Assembly (NCBI RefSeq): GCF_031426495.1
Contig: NZ_JANPLK010000002.1
Location: 62,001 to 126,000, forward strand
Direction: 5' to 3'
DNA from: Gemmatimonas sp.
GTDB lineage: Bacteria; Gemmatimonadota; Gemmatimonadetes; Gemmatimonadales; Gemmatimonadaceae
Length of the DNA stretch: 64,000 nt
Shown here: positions 34,601-42,721 of the stretch, piece after piece
Layout of the letters: each line of letters starts with the position of its first letter
Position numbering within the stretch: the first letter of the stretch is position 1
Notes under the pieces: model-generated
Told to the model about the DNA's origin: nothing
The model's database searches: none
What the model saw: only the letters and a program-made list of their open reading frames with translations
Made by a program: the position numbers and the translations under genes

Positions 34601-35379
34601 TGCTGGAGAATCCGCTGGCCGGACTCGATCAAGCGTTGCACGGCGAGAGCGGGCTGCGCGGCTGGGGCACGCGCGCCATGCCTGATCCGGTGCTGTTGCT
34701 GCCCAAGGGCTTCAACGCCGCCACGCAGCAGTTCCTCTATGACGTGAATCCGCGATTCGGTGACACCCGCGCCTTCCGCACGCTATCGCGGCAGCCGTTC
34801 CGCGTCACGCTCGACTTCTCGGTCGATCTGTCGGTGCCATACGACATGCAGCAACTGCGCCGGGCACTGGAGCCGGTGCGTGTGGCGAAGAACACGTGGC
34901 AGCGTCGCAGTACCGATTCGATCGCGGCGCTGTATCTGCGCAACACGTCGAACGTGCATCGCATGATCCTCGGCGAGAGCGACTCGCTGTTTCTCACCAA
35001 GCCGCAGATCAACGCGTTGCTGACGGCCGATTCGCTCTTCTCGGCCAAGGTGCGCACGATCTACAAGGCACTGGGCGACTTCCTGGCCGTGCAGCCCGAG
35101 GGCGCGGCAGGCAAAGCGGCCCTCGACAGCGTGCAGGCCACGACCAAGCTGTACTGGCCAATCTTCTGGGCGCAGGTCGACATCATGGACACGATCGTCA
35201 CGCCGCAGCAGAAGGCGCTGCTGCCCTTCCTGCAGCGCATGAGTGAGGTATCCGCCGAAGATCGTAAGAACTCGCAGTGGCAGTTCGGCAACCCAGTGCC
35301 GCTGGTGCACAATCGCCCGCGCGTGGCGGGTGAGGCGAACGGACCGACGCAGATGCAGATCGACCGGGGTGGCCCTTAG
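31627..35379 (+). CDS. Oar-like TonB-dependent outer membrane receptor
   Basis: A 1250-residue protein: signal peptide (cut near LPAQSAD), carboxypeptidase-regulatory-like beta domain (about 25-105, IVRGRVLDDSSRALVGASV), plug (about 130-260), then the long beta-barrel. After a last barrel-like strand (RVTLDFSVDLSVPYDM) it continues with about 170 mostly helical residues and ends in DRGGP, not in the aromatic residue that usually closes outer membrane proteins. Ligand unknown. The start ATG 31627 (MRFTPL) is chosen over GTG 31609. Confidence 0.88.
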   Translation: MRFTPLNVAAMLLLAAGTLPAQSADIVRGRVLDDSSRALVGASVVITRGPDRLVQSTVTDSAGRYSSRFEQGTGDYLVNVSSLGFRTARRRIQRLGSERELVADFTMGRDLAMLAAVKVTAAKPVRASATIASPYQAETGASEQWANGVAGRVSINAAGDLGAMAGTIPGVTLTAGGPTMLGSGVGSNLTTLNGMAIPGGSLPRAARTEMRVTGATFDPTRGGFAGANIDVRLGAGSRDFQNRNAFLTLNAPQLQLTDNVGRSLGLVNGGFRGSVGADGEAITRVLTYNIALDVGRTVSDPSTLLGGNADALKRAGLSPDSALRVQQVANAVGLPLSRGGIPTARQQDNITWLGRIDDIRDSLRTLTLTTYASTAKEGALAFGPLVAPAAGGKQQQRTIGAQFLHSQFMGAGYRTLMQNRLAISSVREQTSPYVRLPGATVLARSSSDAATSDVVALSLGGNPFLAVDDRKWTLEGSNEMVWNAQGTRHRFKTQAWGRVDGLQQDGLPNALGQYTFNSLADFAGNRPSSYTRTLAQPTRSATTYNGAVAVAHQWNPTRYFSMLYGARVEMNAFGDAPPTNSALEQALGVTTGLAPARVHLSPRVGFSYTYSRAKDNGNGTNMSPMGVFYRQSLGFIRGGIGEFRDLYKPSMLADAVAGAGIAGSTLSLSCVGAPIPVPDWEALSNGAATLPSACADGSGALSERAPSVTLVDRGFDVPRSWRASLNWATNIRKVMVKVDALGSYDLSQPSTLDANFAGVSRFTLPGESNRPVFVSTGAIDANTGSVSASESRVSNAFGRVALRTSDLRGYGGQITGTIAPDVFRFRPRVQFYTSASYTLQQVRQQYRGFDGGGFGDPRTTEWGTGPNDARHAVVVQGGIGLPKIGTITLFGRVQSGLPFTPIVRGDINGDGRANDRAFVPNPATESDATTAAQMRALLSAAPANVRECLEAQQGAVAGRMSCRGSWTQQLNMQIQPRINWRPSGRRITANIVLENPLAGLDQALHGESGLRGWGTRAMPDPVLLLPKGFNAATQQFLYDVNPRFGDTRAFRTLSRQPFRVTLDFSVDLSVPYDMQQLRRALEPVRVAKNTWQRRSTDSIAALYLRNTSNVHRMILGESDSLFLTKPQINALLTADSLFSAKVRTIYKALGDFLAVQPEGAAGKAALDSVQATTKLYWPIFWAQVDIMDTIVTPQQKALLPFLQRMSEVSAEDRKNSQWQFGNPVPLVHNRPRVAGEANGPTQMQIDRGGP

Positions 35380-36833
35380 CGACGCGCCCCCGTCCAGATG
35401 ACAATGCTACCGCACGTGCTCGTACCGACCGAGAATTCAAATGGCCGCGTGACGGCACTGACGTACACCTCGATGGCGCGGATATCCATCGGCGACACGT
35501 AGTCGTTGACACTATCCTGACCATCTGGATTGGGAATGCGGACGCCGTCGATAAAGACCGTCGGCACACAGCGGCCGCGGAAGTCTCCGCGAAGGAGCAC
35601 GCGATCGCCACCAGCTCCAGGGACCAGGTACACTCCGGGCATCATGGCGAATAGATCCGACGCCTGCGAGTCGAAGCGCTTGTTGAGCTCCTCTGGGCCC
35701 AGGAATTTGCCGAGGGTGCTTCGACGCCGCGCTTCGAATCCGGCCATAGCTGGACCAAGGAGGCGCAAACGTTGCGCACGAACTTGTACGGTGTCGAGCA
35801 TAAGCAGCCGCTCGAGACGCGTATTCGCGGTCAACGTCGCATCAGTGCGAAGTTCAACAATCTCGCGTGACGGCTGGTATCCAATCGCGGTGGTTTCAAG
35901 CAGGTAGCTGCCCGTAGGCAAACCACTCAACGCGAATCGTCCGTCGCTCGCACTACGCGTCTCGAGTCCGGTGCCCCACATCACGCGGGCGTTGGCCAGT
36001 AGCTGATTGCCTGCACCGCCAGTAGTGGCAAGCGCGACCCCTTCGATGCGAGCCGTCCCTCGAACAACCTCAATGTTCATCGTGTCGAGGGTGTCGAGCG
36101 CTGCAGTGCCGGATATCGGGAACGCCGAGATGGTCATCGTGGTGCGGTGCGCTTGCCCGATCAATAAGTCGAGTTGCCCAATTCCGTGCGCTGGCAACGC
36201 AAAATCGAGGACGCCGGTGGAGTCCGCACCTACCCACGCCCGCACCCTCAACATTCCGCCCGAGGGAACACCACACGCCACAAAGCGACCGTTGGGCGCG
36301 GACTCCACGTGAACGGCGTCGAGCGACCGCTCGATTCGCGCGTTCCTCACGGTGAACTCGACCCATTGGATACGCACGGTTCCCGGCGTGTTGTCTTCGA
36401 AGCCAGGCGTGCGACGCAGTACTCCATGGACATAGCCGGACGAATCGGCCGCCACGGCTGGTCCACACACGCGTGAGACCAGCGCGTGTCCCGAGGGCAC
36501 CGCTAACGAGGCGCGGCTTGTGCTGTTCGCCTTGACCTCCACCAACACCCCGAGCTGATCGACGGCGATCGAGTCAAGCCAAGGGTGTCGGGCGCCCACT
36601 ATCCACACCCCCGGCTCGAGACTGTCAACGCTGAACCGCCCCAGACGATCGGTTGCCGCCGCGCGGGTCCTACCGCGATCGCGCTCATTGACGAGTTGAA
36701 TCGTCGCCAGCGCCAGCGGCCGCGCCCGCACACTGTCGTAGACAACGCCGCGAAGGTTGCCCAGCGCCGGCGACTGCCCGCCAACACCGTGCATCGGCGA
36801 CGCACACAGCATCGCCAGCCACACCCATCGCAT
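35376..36833 (-). CDS. Orphan TonB plug-like protein with carboxypeptidase-regulatory domains
   Basis: A 485-residue exported protein (signal peptide cut near VGGQSPA). It has two carboxypeptidase-regulatory-type beta domains (first about 25-95, second about 270-355, GTGLETRSASDGRFALSGLPTGSYLLETTAIGY), and then a plug-like region containing LKDTVQVRAQR-type and PGVYLVPGAGGDRVLLRGDFRGRC segments with 'PTVFIDGVRIP'. No beta-barrel follows. Its stop overlaps the receptor's stop in the convergent orientation. It might be a periplasmic partner of a receptor; this is inference. Confidence 0.8.
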   Translation of the reverse strand: MRWVWLAMLCASPMHGVGGQSPALGNLRGVVYDSVRARPLALATIQLVNERDRGRTRAAATDRLGRFSVDSLEPGVWIVGARHPWLDSIAVDQLGVLVEVKANSTSRASLAVPSGHALVSRVCGPAVAADSSGYVHGVLRRTPGFEDNTPGTVRIQWVEFTVRNARIERSLDAVHVESAPNGRFVACGVPSGGMLRVRAWVGADSTGVLDFALPAHGIGQLDLLIGQAHRTTMTISAFPISGTAALDTLDTMNIEVVRGTARIEGVALATTGGAGNQLLANARVMWGTGLETRSASDGRFALSGLPTGSYLLETTAIGYQPSREIVELRTDATLTANTRLERLLMLDTVQVRAQRLRLLGPAMAGFEARRRSTLGKFLGPEELNKRFDSQASDLFAMMPGVYLVPGAGGDRVLLRGDFRGRCVPTVFIDGVRIPNPDGQDSVNDYVSPMDIRAIEVYVSAVTRPFEFSVGTSTCGSIVIWTGARR

Positions 36834-36967
36834 CGCATTCACCCCACTACGATGCAGCGCATACGCAAACGGCGCCACCTCACCAGAGGTAACGCCGCTT
36901 CCGCCAGTCTCACCCACGTTCGCCACCCATAGCTTCCCGTGCCGTTCACACGGTTCCCACCGCGCTC

Positions 36968-38458
36968 CTAGTAGCGGTAGTGCTCCGACTTGAACGGGCC
37001 CATCGGACTCACGCCGAGGTAGTCGGCCTGCTCCGTGTTCAGCGTGGTCAGCTTCACGCCAAGCTTGGCGAGGTGCAGTCGCGCCACCTTCTCGTCGAGA
37101 TGCTTCGGCAGCACGAACACCGTCTTGCCGTACTTCTCGGCGTTGGCGTGCAGTTCGAGCTGCGCCAGCACCTGGTTCGTGAAGCTCGCCGACATCACGA
37201 AGCTCGGGTGGCCCGTCGCGCAGCCAAGATTCATCAAACGGCCTTCGGCGAGGATCAGAATCGAACGGCCGTTCGGCAGCACGAACTCGTCATACTGCGG
37301 CTTGATATTGATGCGCTTCATGCCTTCGACCTTCTTGAGACCGGCCATGTCGATCTCGTTGTCGAAGTGGCCGATGTTCGCCACGATCGCCTTGTCCTTC
37401 ATCCGGCCCATGTGCTCGACCGTGATCACGTTCTTGTTGCCCGTAGCCGAGATGAAGATGTCCGCTTCGTCCACGATGTCTTCGAGCGTCGTCACCTGAT
37501 AGCCTTCGAGCGCCGCCTGCAACGCGCAGATGGGATCGATTTCGGTGAAGATGACGCGCGCGCCCTGTCCCTTGAGCGCCTGCGCGCAGCCCTTACCCAC
37601 ATCGCCGTACCCCATGACCACGGCGATCTTGCCGGCGAGCATAACGTCGGTCGCGCGGTTCAGACCATCGATGATCGAGTGGCGGCAGCCGTACAAGTTG
37701 TCGAACTTGGACTTCGTCACGGCGTCGTTCACGTTGATGGCCGGGAAGGCCAGCGTGCCGGCGCGCTCCATCTCGTACAGACGCATCACGCCCGTGGTGG
37801 TCTCCTCGCTCACACCACGAATGCCGGCCAATACCTTCGTCCAACGGCCCGGATTCTTCGCCTGCTCGGCGCGCAGCAGATCCAGAATCACTCCCCACTC
37901 TTCCGGCTCGTTGTCGCTGTCGAAGCCCGGGATCACGCCGCTCTTCTCGTACTCGGTGCCCTTGTGCACGAGCAGCGTGGCGTCGCCACCATCATCAAGC
38001 AACAGGTTCGGGCCCGTGCCGTCGCTCCACATCAGCGCCTGCTCGGTGCACCACCAGTATTCCTCGAGCGTCTCACCCTTCCACGCAAACACCGGCGTAC
38101 CCTTGGGCTGCTCCACCGTGCCGTGCGGGCCGACGGCCACGGCGGCCGCCGCATGATCCTGCGTGCTGAAGATGTTGCACGACACCCAGCGCACGTCGGC
38201 GCCGAGTTCGACCAGCGTTTCGATGAGTACCGCCGTCTGCACGGTCATGTGCAGCGAACCCATGATCTTCGCACCCTTGAGCGGATGCTTACCGGCATAC
38301 TCGGCGCGCAGCGCCATGAGGCCCGGCATTTCGAATTCTGCGAGACGGATTTCCTTGCGTCCCCACTCGGCGAGCGCGAGATCACGCACGGCGAAGGTGG
38401 GACGATCAAGCGACGCCAGTGGCGCAGCACCCTGTTCAGTGACGACGACGGTAGACAT
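36968..38458 (-). CDS. ahcY: Adenosylhomocysteinase
   Basis: A 496-residue enzyme that hydrolyses S-adenosylhomocysteine to adenosine and homocysteine and so keeps methyltransferases from product inhibition. It contains the NAD-binding VMGYGDVGKGCAQALKGQGARV, the family features HMTVQTAVLIETL, CNIFSTQDHAAAA and ATGNKNVITVEHM, and ends in SEHYRY. The length fits the long bacterial form. ATG directly abuts the TAA of the upstream regulator-methyltransferase gene, so both are translated from one message. Confidence 0.97.
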   Translation of the reverse strand: MSTVVVTEQGAAPLASLDRPTFAVRDLALAEWGRKEIRLAEFEMPGLMALRAEYAGKHPLKGAKIMGSLHMTVQTAVLIETLVELGADVRWVSCNIFSTQDHAAAAVAVGPHGTVEQPKGTPVFAWKGETLEEYWWCTEQALMWSDGTGPNLLLDDGGDATLLVHKGTEYEKSGVIPGFDSDNEPEEWGVILDLLRAEQAKNPGRWTKVLAGIRGVSEETTTGVMRLYEMERAGTLAFPAINVNDAVTKSKFDNLYGCRHSIIDGLNRATDVMLAGKIAVVMGYGDVGKGCAQALKGQGARVIFTEIDPICALQAALEGYQVTTLEDIVDEADIFISATGNKNVITVEHMGRMKDKAIVANIGHFDNEIDMAGLKKVEGMKRINIKPQYDEFVLPNGRSILILAEGRLMNLGCATGHPSFVMSASFTNQVLAQLELHANAEKYGKTVFVLPKHLDEKVARLHLAKLGVKLTTLNTEQADYLGVSPMGPFKSEHYRY

Positions 38459-39439
38459 TTACGGATGAATCCTGAGGGAAGAGTCGGAACGGGAACCCAC
38501 AGCGCAGCGCGCCGTGGCGGAGAACAACGCGGGGCCGGTGGCATCGGGATCCACCGGTAACGGGACATAACGAACATTCGCGAAGCCGGCGTCGTGCAGC
38601 CACGACGTCAGTTCGAGCTGGTCAAATCCAAGCCACACGTGACCCATCTGCTCGCGATAGCGCTCTTGCGCATGCGGGCGCATATCGGCGATGAGCAGGC
38701 GTCCGTTGGGGCGCAACACGCGTCGCACATCGCGCAGCGCACGCTGCGGATCGGCGACATGGTGCAGCACCAACATCAGCACGGCCGCATCGAGTGAGGC
38801 ATTGCCCAGTGGTAGCGATTCGAGCGTGCCTTCGCTGAGCGTCACGTTGCTGTACGCGGCCAGGCGCGACGAGGCCGCCGACAACATGGCCGGTGAGGCA
38901 TCGATGGCGTGCACGTGCGTCACGTGTGGGGCCAGCGCGGCGGCGAGCGCGCCGGTGCCGCAGCCCAGATCGCCGATGATCAGGGAGTCGTCGAGCAACG
39001 CGAGCGCGGCGCTCACGTCCGCGCGCGCCCCGAACATGTCGTTCCGCAGCGCATCCCATTCCGCGCTGGCGGTGGCGAAGAACGCCTGCGTGCCGGCCCG
39101 ACGGGCCGAGATCACGGCGTCAATGCGCGCCGCGTCCTGCAGTGCCGCGGGCGTGCTGCCGAGCGCCGACCGCACGATGTCCCAGAGGGCCCGCATGTCG
39201 GCGTTGAGCTGCGGATTCCGCCGATACCAGCGGCTCGACCCTTCCGCCCGCGACGCGATCCAGTCTTCGTCGGCCAGAATCTTGAGGTGCCGACTCACAG
39301 TGCTCTGCGGCAGCTGCAGCGCGGTCGCCAAATCGCCGACGGTGAGCTCCTGTCGCTCCAACGCCGAAAGCAGCCGACACCGGGTGGCGTCGGCGAGCTC
39401 GACCATACGGTCGTGGATGGCAAGGCGTGGCGAGGTCAT
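38459..39439 (-). CDS. ArsR-type regulator fused to SAM methyltransferase domain (SahR-like)
   Basis: A 326-residue fusion. Residues about 10-80 form an ArsR winged helix (LTVGDLATALQLPQSTVSRHLKIL, then WYRRN). Residues about 145-300 form a class I methyltransferase fold with GDLGCGTGALAAAL. In Proteobacteria, SahR is an ArsR-family SAH-responsive regulator next to ahcY, so here the methyltransferase fold may sense SAM/SAH rather than methylate. The stop codon touches the ahcY start (TAAATG), supporting control of the SAM cycle. Methylation of a target is the alternative. Confidence 0.85.
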   Translation of the reverse strand: MTSPRLAIHDRMVELADATRCRLLSALERQELTVGDLATALQLPQSTVSRHLKILADEDWIASRAEGSSRWYRRNPQLNADMRALWDIVRSALGSTPAALQDAARIDAVISARRAGTQAFFATASAEWDALRNDMFGARADVSAALALLDDSLIIGDLGCGTGALAAALAPHVTHVHAIDASPAMLSAASSRLAAYSNVTLSEGTLESLPLGNASLDAAVLMLVLHHVADPQRALRDVRRVLRPNGRLLIADMRPHAQERYREQMGHVWLGFDQLELTSWLHDAGFANVRYVPLPVDPDATGPALFSATARCAVGSRSDSSLRIHP

Positions 39440-39440
39440 G

Positions 39441-39470
39441 TATTTATATATATCCGGGTATCCGGATGAA
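39441..39470 (-). promoter_or_regulatory. AT-rich candidate operator/promoter of the regulator-ahcY operon
   Basis: Directly upstream of the regulator start are a TATTTATATATAT run (39441-39453) and two ATCCGG words (39452-39457 and 39460-39465, the second extending to the palindrome ATCCGGAT). In this GC-rich genome such an AT tract with a repeated ATCCGG is unusual, and it is the natural place for an autoregulatory ArsR operator. The binding is inference only. Confidence 0.45.
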
Positions 39471-39566
39471 AGGATAGCACCGAAGGCGTGCTGCGTCAAT
39501 CGGGATGTCGGCAGGTCAGGGATTTGCCCCTCCCGTGGGCCGGGATCGGTGCTACCATTGCCTCAA

Positions 39567-40859
39567 ATGCTTGATCTTCCTCTCGCTCTGGACCTGTTGG
39601 TTTCGGCTCTGGTCGGACTGGCGGTGGGCGTCGAGCGGGAATGGTCGGGACACACGACCGGCCCCGACGGCCGCTTTGCCGGCATCCGCACGTTCACGTT
39701 GCTCGGGGTGATCGGCGGCTTTGGTGGCTGGTTTTTCCGGGACAGCCATCCGGCGCTGGGCGCCGTCATTATCGGTGGCGGCGTGCTCTTTCCGGTCGCG
39801 GCATACGCCGCGACCCTCCGCCGCCCGGGGACCACCACCGACGGGACCACCGAAGTCGCGGCCATCCTGGTCGTCGCGATGGGAGCCGCGTCCGCCCTTG
39901 GGCATCGCACACTCGCCAGCGCCGCCGCCGTGATCTGCGTGCTGCTCTTGGCCGAAAAGTCGACGTTCCAGAACGCCCTGCAGAAGGTGGCGGCGCATGA
40001 GCTGCGGGCGGCGCTGCAGTTCGCCGTGTTGGCGCTGGTCATTCTGCCCTTGCTGCCGTCGGGCGCCTACGGACCGTTCGCGGCGTTCCAGCCACGACAG
40101 CTCTGGATCGTCGTCCTGCTCTTCTCGGGGCTGAATTTCGCCGGCTACATCGCGCGGAGGGTGATCGGCGAAACGCGTGGACTCGGCGTGACCGGCTTGC
40201 TGGGCGGGCTCGTCTCGTCCACCGCCGTGTCACTCACCTTCAGTCGCCGCAGCCGAACCGATCCGGACCTGGCGCTTCCACTGGCGCTTGGGGTGGTCGC
40301 GGCGTGTACAGTGCTGATACCGCGATTGCTCGTGATTTCGTCGATGCTGCGACCTGCCGTGGCGGTGGCGGCGATACCCGTGCTGGTGCTCCCGTTTCTG
40401 GTCGGCGTCTCGCTGATCCTCTTCGTGATGTGGCAGGCGCGCGAAACACGCGTACCGCCCACGTCCGCCCCAGCTCTCGCTCCGCATGCTCCGAACTCCG
40501 GACAGAATCCGCTCGCGCTCGCGTCGTCGCTCCAGATGGCCGTCGCCTTCCAGGTCGTACTCTTCGCGATCGCGTGGGTGCAGCAGGCCGTCGGCACGAC
40601 TGGTGTCCTCCTCTCGGCCACGCTGCTCGGACTCACCGACGTCGATGCGCTCACCGTGTCGATGACGCGCTTCGGCGCCGATCCGGCCAACGTGCGGGTG
40701 GCGGCCGCTGCGATTGGCATCGGTGTGTTGTCGAATACGCTGCTCAAGCTGGCGCTCGTCGTCACCATCGGTGCGCCGCGGTTCCGTGCTCGCGCGGCGA
40801 CCGGCCTGCTGGCGCTGGCGGCAGCGGTCGGCGGCGGCCTCTGGATCGGGTGGCCGTGA
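39567..40859 (+). CDS. MgtC/SapB family membrane protein with DUF4010 domain
   Basis: A 430-residue membrane protein. The N-terminal MgtC part (about 1-140) has LVSALVGLAVGVEREWSGH and FAGIRTFTLLGVIG. The C-terminal part (about 200-430) has the DUF4010 features GLLGGLVSSTAVSLTFSRRS and GLTDVDALTVSMTRFG. It has about ten or more membrane segments. The family is linked to magnesium or envelope homeostasis, but the ion is not proven here. The stop overlaps the mlaE start (GTGA). Confidence 0.85.
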   Translation: MLDLPLALDLLVSALVGLAVGVEREWSGHTTGPDGRFAGIRTFTLLGVIGGFGGWFFRDSHPALGAVIIGGGVLFPVAAYAATLRRPGTTTDGTTEVAAILVVAMGAASALGHRTLASAAAVICVLLLAEKSTFQNALQKVAAHELRAALQFAVLALVILPLLPSGAYGPFAAFQPRQLWIVVLLFSGLNFAGYIARRVIGETRGLGVTGLLGGLVSSTAVSLTFSRRSRTDPDLALPLALGVVAACTVLIPRLLVISSMLRPAVAVAAIPVLVLPFLVGVSLILFVMWQARETRVPPTSAPALAPHAPNSGQNPLALASSLQMAVAFQVVLFAIAWVQQAVGTTGVLLSATLLGLTDVDALTVSMTRFGADPANVRVAAAAIGIGVLSNTLLKLALVVTIGAPRFRARAATGLLALAAAVGGGLWIGWP

Positions 40860-41653
40860 GGTCGGCCCATCGGCGCATCAGCGCCGTCGGCCGAGCGACG
40901 CGTTCGTTCTTCGATCAGATCGGCGCCGGCACGCGATTCGTGGTGGCGACCATGCGCGCCGTGCGCGACACGGAGGATTGGATCCCCGAGTTCAGCACGC
41001 ACGCGCGGGTGCTCGGTGTCGAGTCCTTGCCGATCGGCATCTTCATTGCGCTCTTCACCGGCATCGTACTGGCATTGCTGGCGAGCTACTCCGTGGGCGA
41101 TCTCGTACCGCCGTATTTTGTGGGTACGCTGGTGCAGAAAACCATCACCCTCGAACTCGCACCAGTGCTCACCGGTCTCGCGCTGGCCGGACGCGTTGGC
41201 GCGAATATCGCGGCCGAGCTGGGCACGATGCGCGTGACCGAACAGATCGACGCGCTCGAAACGCTCACGTTCGATCCAATGAGTCATCTCGTTGTGCCGC
41301 GCGTGCTCGCATCGACACTCATGTTTCCCGTAGTCGTAGCGGTAGCGATGATCGTGGGATTGCTGTCGGGATGGGTCGCGTCGCTGGTGTTGCTCGATAT
41401 CACCACACCGCAGTTCCTGAAGGGTGCGCGCATTTTCTTCACCGACTTCGATGTGCGCTACGGCCTGGTGAAATCGGCGAGCTTCGGCGCAGCCGTGGCG
41501 CTGATCGGCTGCCGCGCCGGCTTGAACACGGAGGGCGGTGCGCAGGGTGTTGGACGCGGCGCCACGCGTGCGGTCGTGATTTCGGCTGTCATGATTCTCG
41601 TGCTCGATGCTTTCTGGGCGCTGGTCTGGCTCTCTGGCCGTACCCTTCGGTAA
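40856..41653 (+). CDS. mlaE: MlaE-type ABC transporter permease
   Basis: A 265-residue permease of the Mla (lipid asymmetry) type, with the family features LPIGIFIALFTGIVLAL, LTGLALAGRVGANIAAELGTMRVTEQIDALE and IGCRAGLNTEGGAQGVGRGATRAVV. It moves phospholipids across the inner membrane with an ATPase (MlaF) and a MlaD ring. It starts at GTG 40856 inside the previous stop and is followed 32 bp later by mlaD. No MlaF-like ATPase is found in the window. Confidence 0.92.
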   Translation: MRSAHRRISAVGRATRSFFDQIGAGTRFVVATMRAVRDTEDWIPEFSTHARVLGVESLPIGIFIALFTGIVLALLASYSVGDLVPPYFVGTLVQKTITLELAPVLTGLALAGRVGANIAAELGTMRVTEQIDALETLTFDPMSHLVVPRVLASTLMFPVVVAVAMIVGLLSGWVASLVLLDITTPQFLKGARIFFTDFDVRYGLVKSASFGAAVALIGCRAGLNTEGGAQGVGRGATRAVVISAVMILVLDAFWALVWLSGRTLR

Positions 41654-41685
41654 CCCATGATCGCGCATCTCCTCCCATCCTCCTT

Positions 41686-42699
41686 ATGACCACTTCCCGA
41701 CGGGCCAGCGACTTCGTGGTCGGCGCTACCGTGCTGGTGGTGACGATCGTGGTCATCGGCGCGGTCCTCTGGCTCAAGCAGGCCGATCTCAGGGGCAAGA
41801 CCCGACATCTCGTCGTGCGCACGCGCGACGTGGGTGGCGTGGCGCTCGGCAACCCGGTGGTGATCCGCGGTGTGCGTTCCGGCCAGATCGAATCAATCGC
41901 CCTCGGCGAGCGCGGGTGGGTGGTGCTCAGGCTTGGCATCGATCGCGGCGTCACGCTGCCATCCGATCCAGTCGTGCTGCTCGCGGCCTCCAGTCTGTTC
42001 GGCGAATGGCAGGCCACGATCACCGATGCCACCGGTCTGCCGGCCGACCGCGAGCTGCGTGCCGCCATTAGTGCGTCACGCACCACCGGAGACACGCTGG
42101 CCGGTGCCGTGTTGCCCGACATCGCGCAACTCACCACCGTGGCCGGTCGTATCGCCGGCGATGTAGCGAAGGTCGCCGACCGGGTGCAGGTAGCGTTCGA
42201 CGATCAGGCCGCGCGCGAACTGCGCGAATCGATCCGCAATTTCTCGCGACTCTCGGCGCAGTTGGCCTCTACGGTGGAGCTGCAGTCGAAGAACCTCGAT
42301 CACATCAGCACCGACGTGCAGATCGGGCTCAAGAGCATCAACGCGGCGGCCGCGAACCTGAATGCGTTTTCGTCACGCGTCGACTCGGCGACAAGCCGTG
42401 GCGAACTACAGGTCATCGTCAACAACTCGCAGACCGCGGCCAGGGAGCTGCTCGCGGCAACCACGCGCCTGCGTGAAGTGGCCGAAGGGCTCGACCGTAC
42501 AGAGGGTCGTCTGGCCAGTGCAGTGGCCAAGGCCGACTCGGTGCTCAACAAGGTGAACTCGGGCCGCGGCACGCTTGGTCTGATGGTGAACGACCCCGCG
42601 TTGTACCAGCAGAGCGATTCGCTCGTGCGTGAATTGCGCGCGCTCGTGGCCGACGTGAAGAAGAACCCGAAGCGCTACATCAACGTGCGGGTGTTCTAG
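41686..42699 (+). CDS. mlaD: MlaD/MCE-domain protein
   Basis: A 337-residue protein: one N-terminal membrane helix (about 9-28, VVGATVLVVTIVVIGAVLWL), then an MCE domain (about 38-120, DVGGVALGNPVVIRGVRSGQIESI) and a long helical, coiled-coil-prone C-terminal part (residues about 145-325). This matches MlaD or PqiB-like hexamers that shuttle lipids. It forms a unit with mlaE. The helical tail is longer than in E. coli MlaD (183 aa). Confidence 0.9.
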   Translation: MTTSRRASDFVVGATVLVVTIVVIGAVLWLKQADLRGKTRHLVVRTRDVGGVALGNPVVIRGVRSGQIESIALGERGWVVLRLGIDRGVTLPSDPVVLLAASSLFGEWQATITDATGLPADRELRAAISASRTTGDTLAGAVLPDIAQLTTVAGRIAGDVAKVADRVQVAFDDQAARELRESIRNFSRLSAQLASTVELQSKNLDHISTDVQIGLKSINAAAANLNAFSSRVDSATSRGELQVIVNNSQTAARELLAATTRLREVAEGLDRTEGRLASAVAKADSVLNKVNSGRGTLGLMVNDPALYQQSDSLVRELRALVADVKKNPKRYINVRVF

Positions 42700-42721
42700 C
42701 ACCGAGCTGCACTCGCGGCAC

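Noticed and set aside
32779..34641. Long open reading frame on the minus strand inside the TonB receptor gene
   Set aside because: High GC makes the opposite frame open by chance. The plus-strand protein shows clear domain structure, while the minus-strand product has none and is Arg/His-rich.
36980..38560. Long open reading frame antisense to ahcY
   Set aside because: It is the codon-bias shadow of ahcY, which is certain by motifs. The product has no recognisable features.
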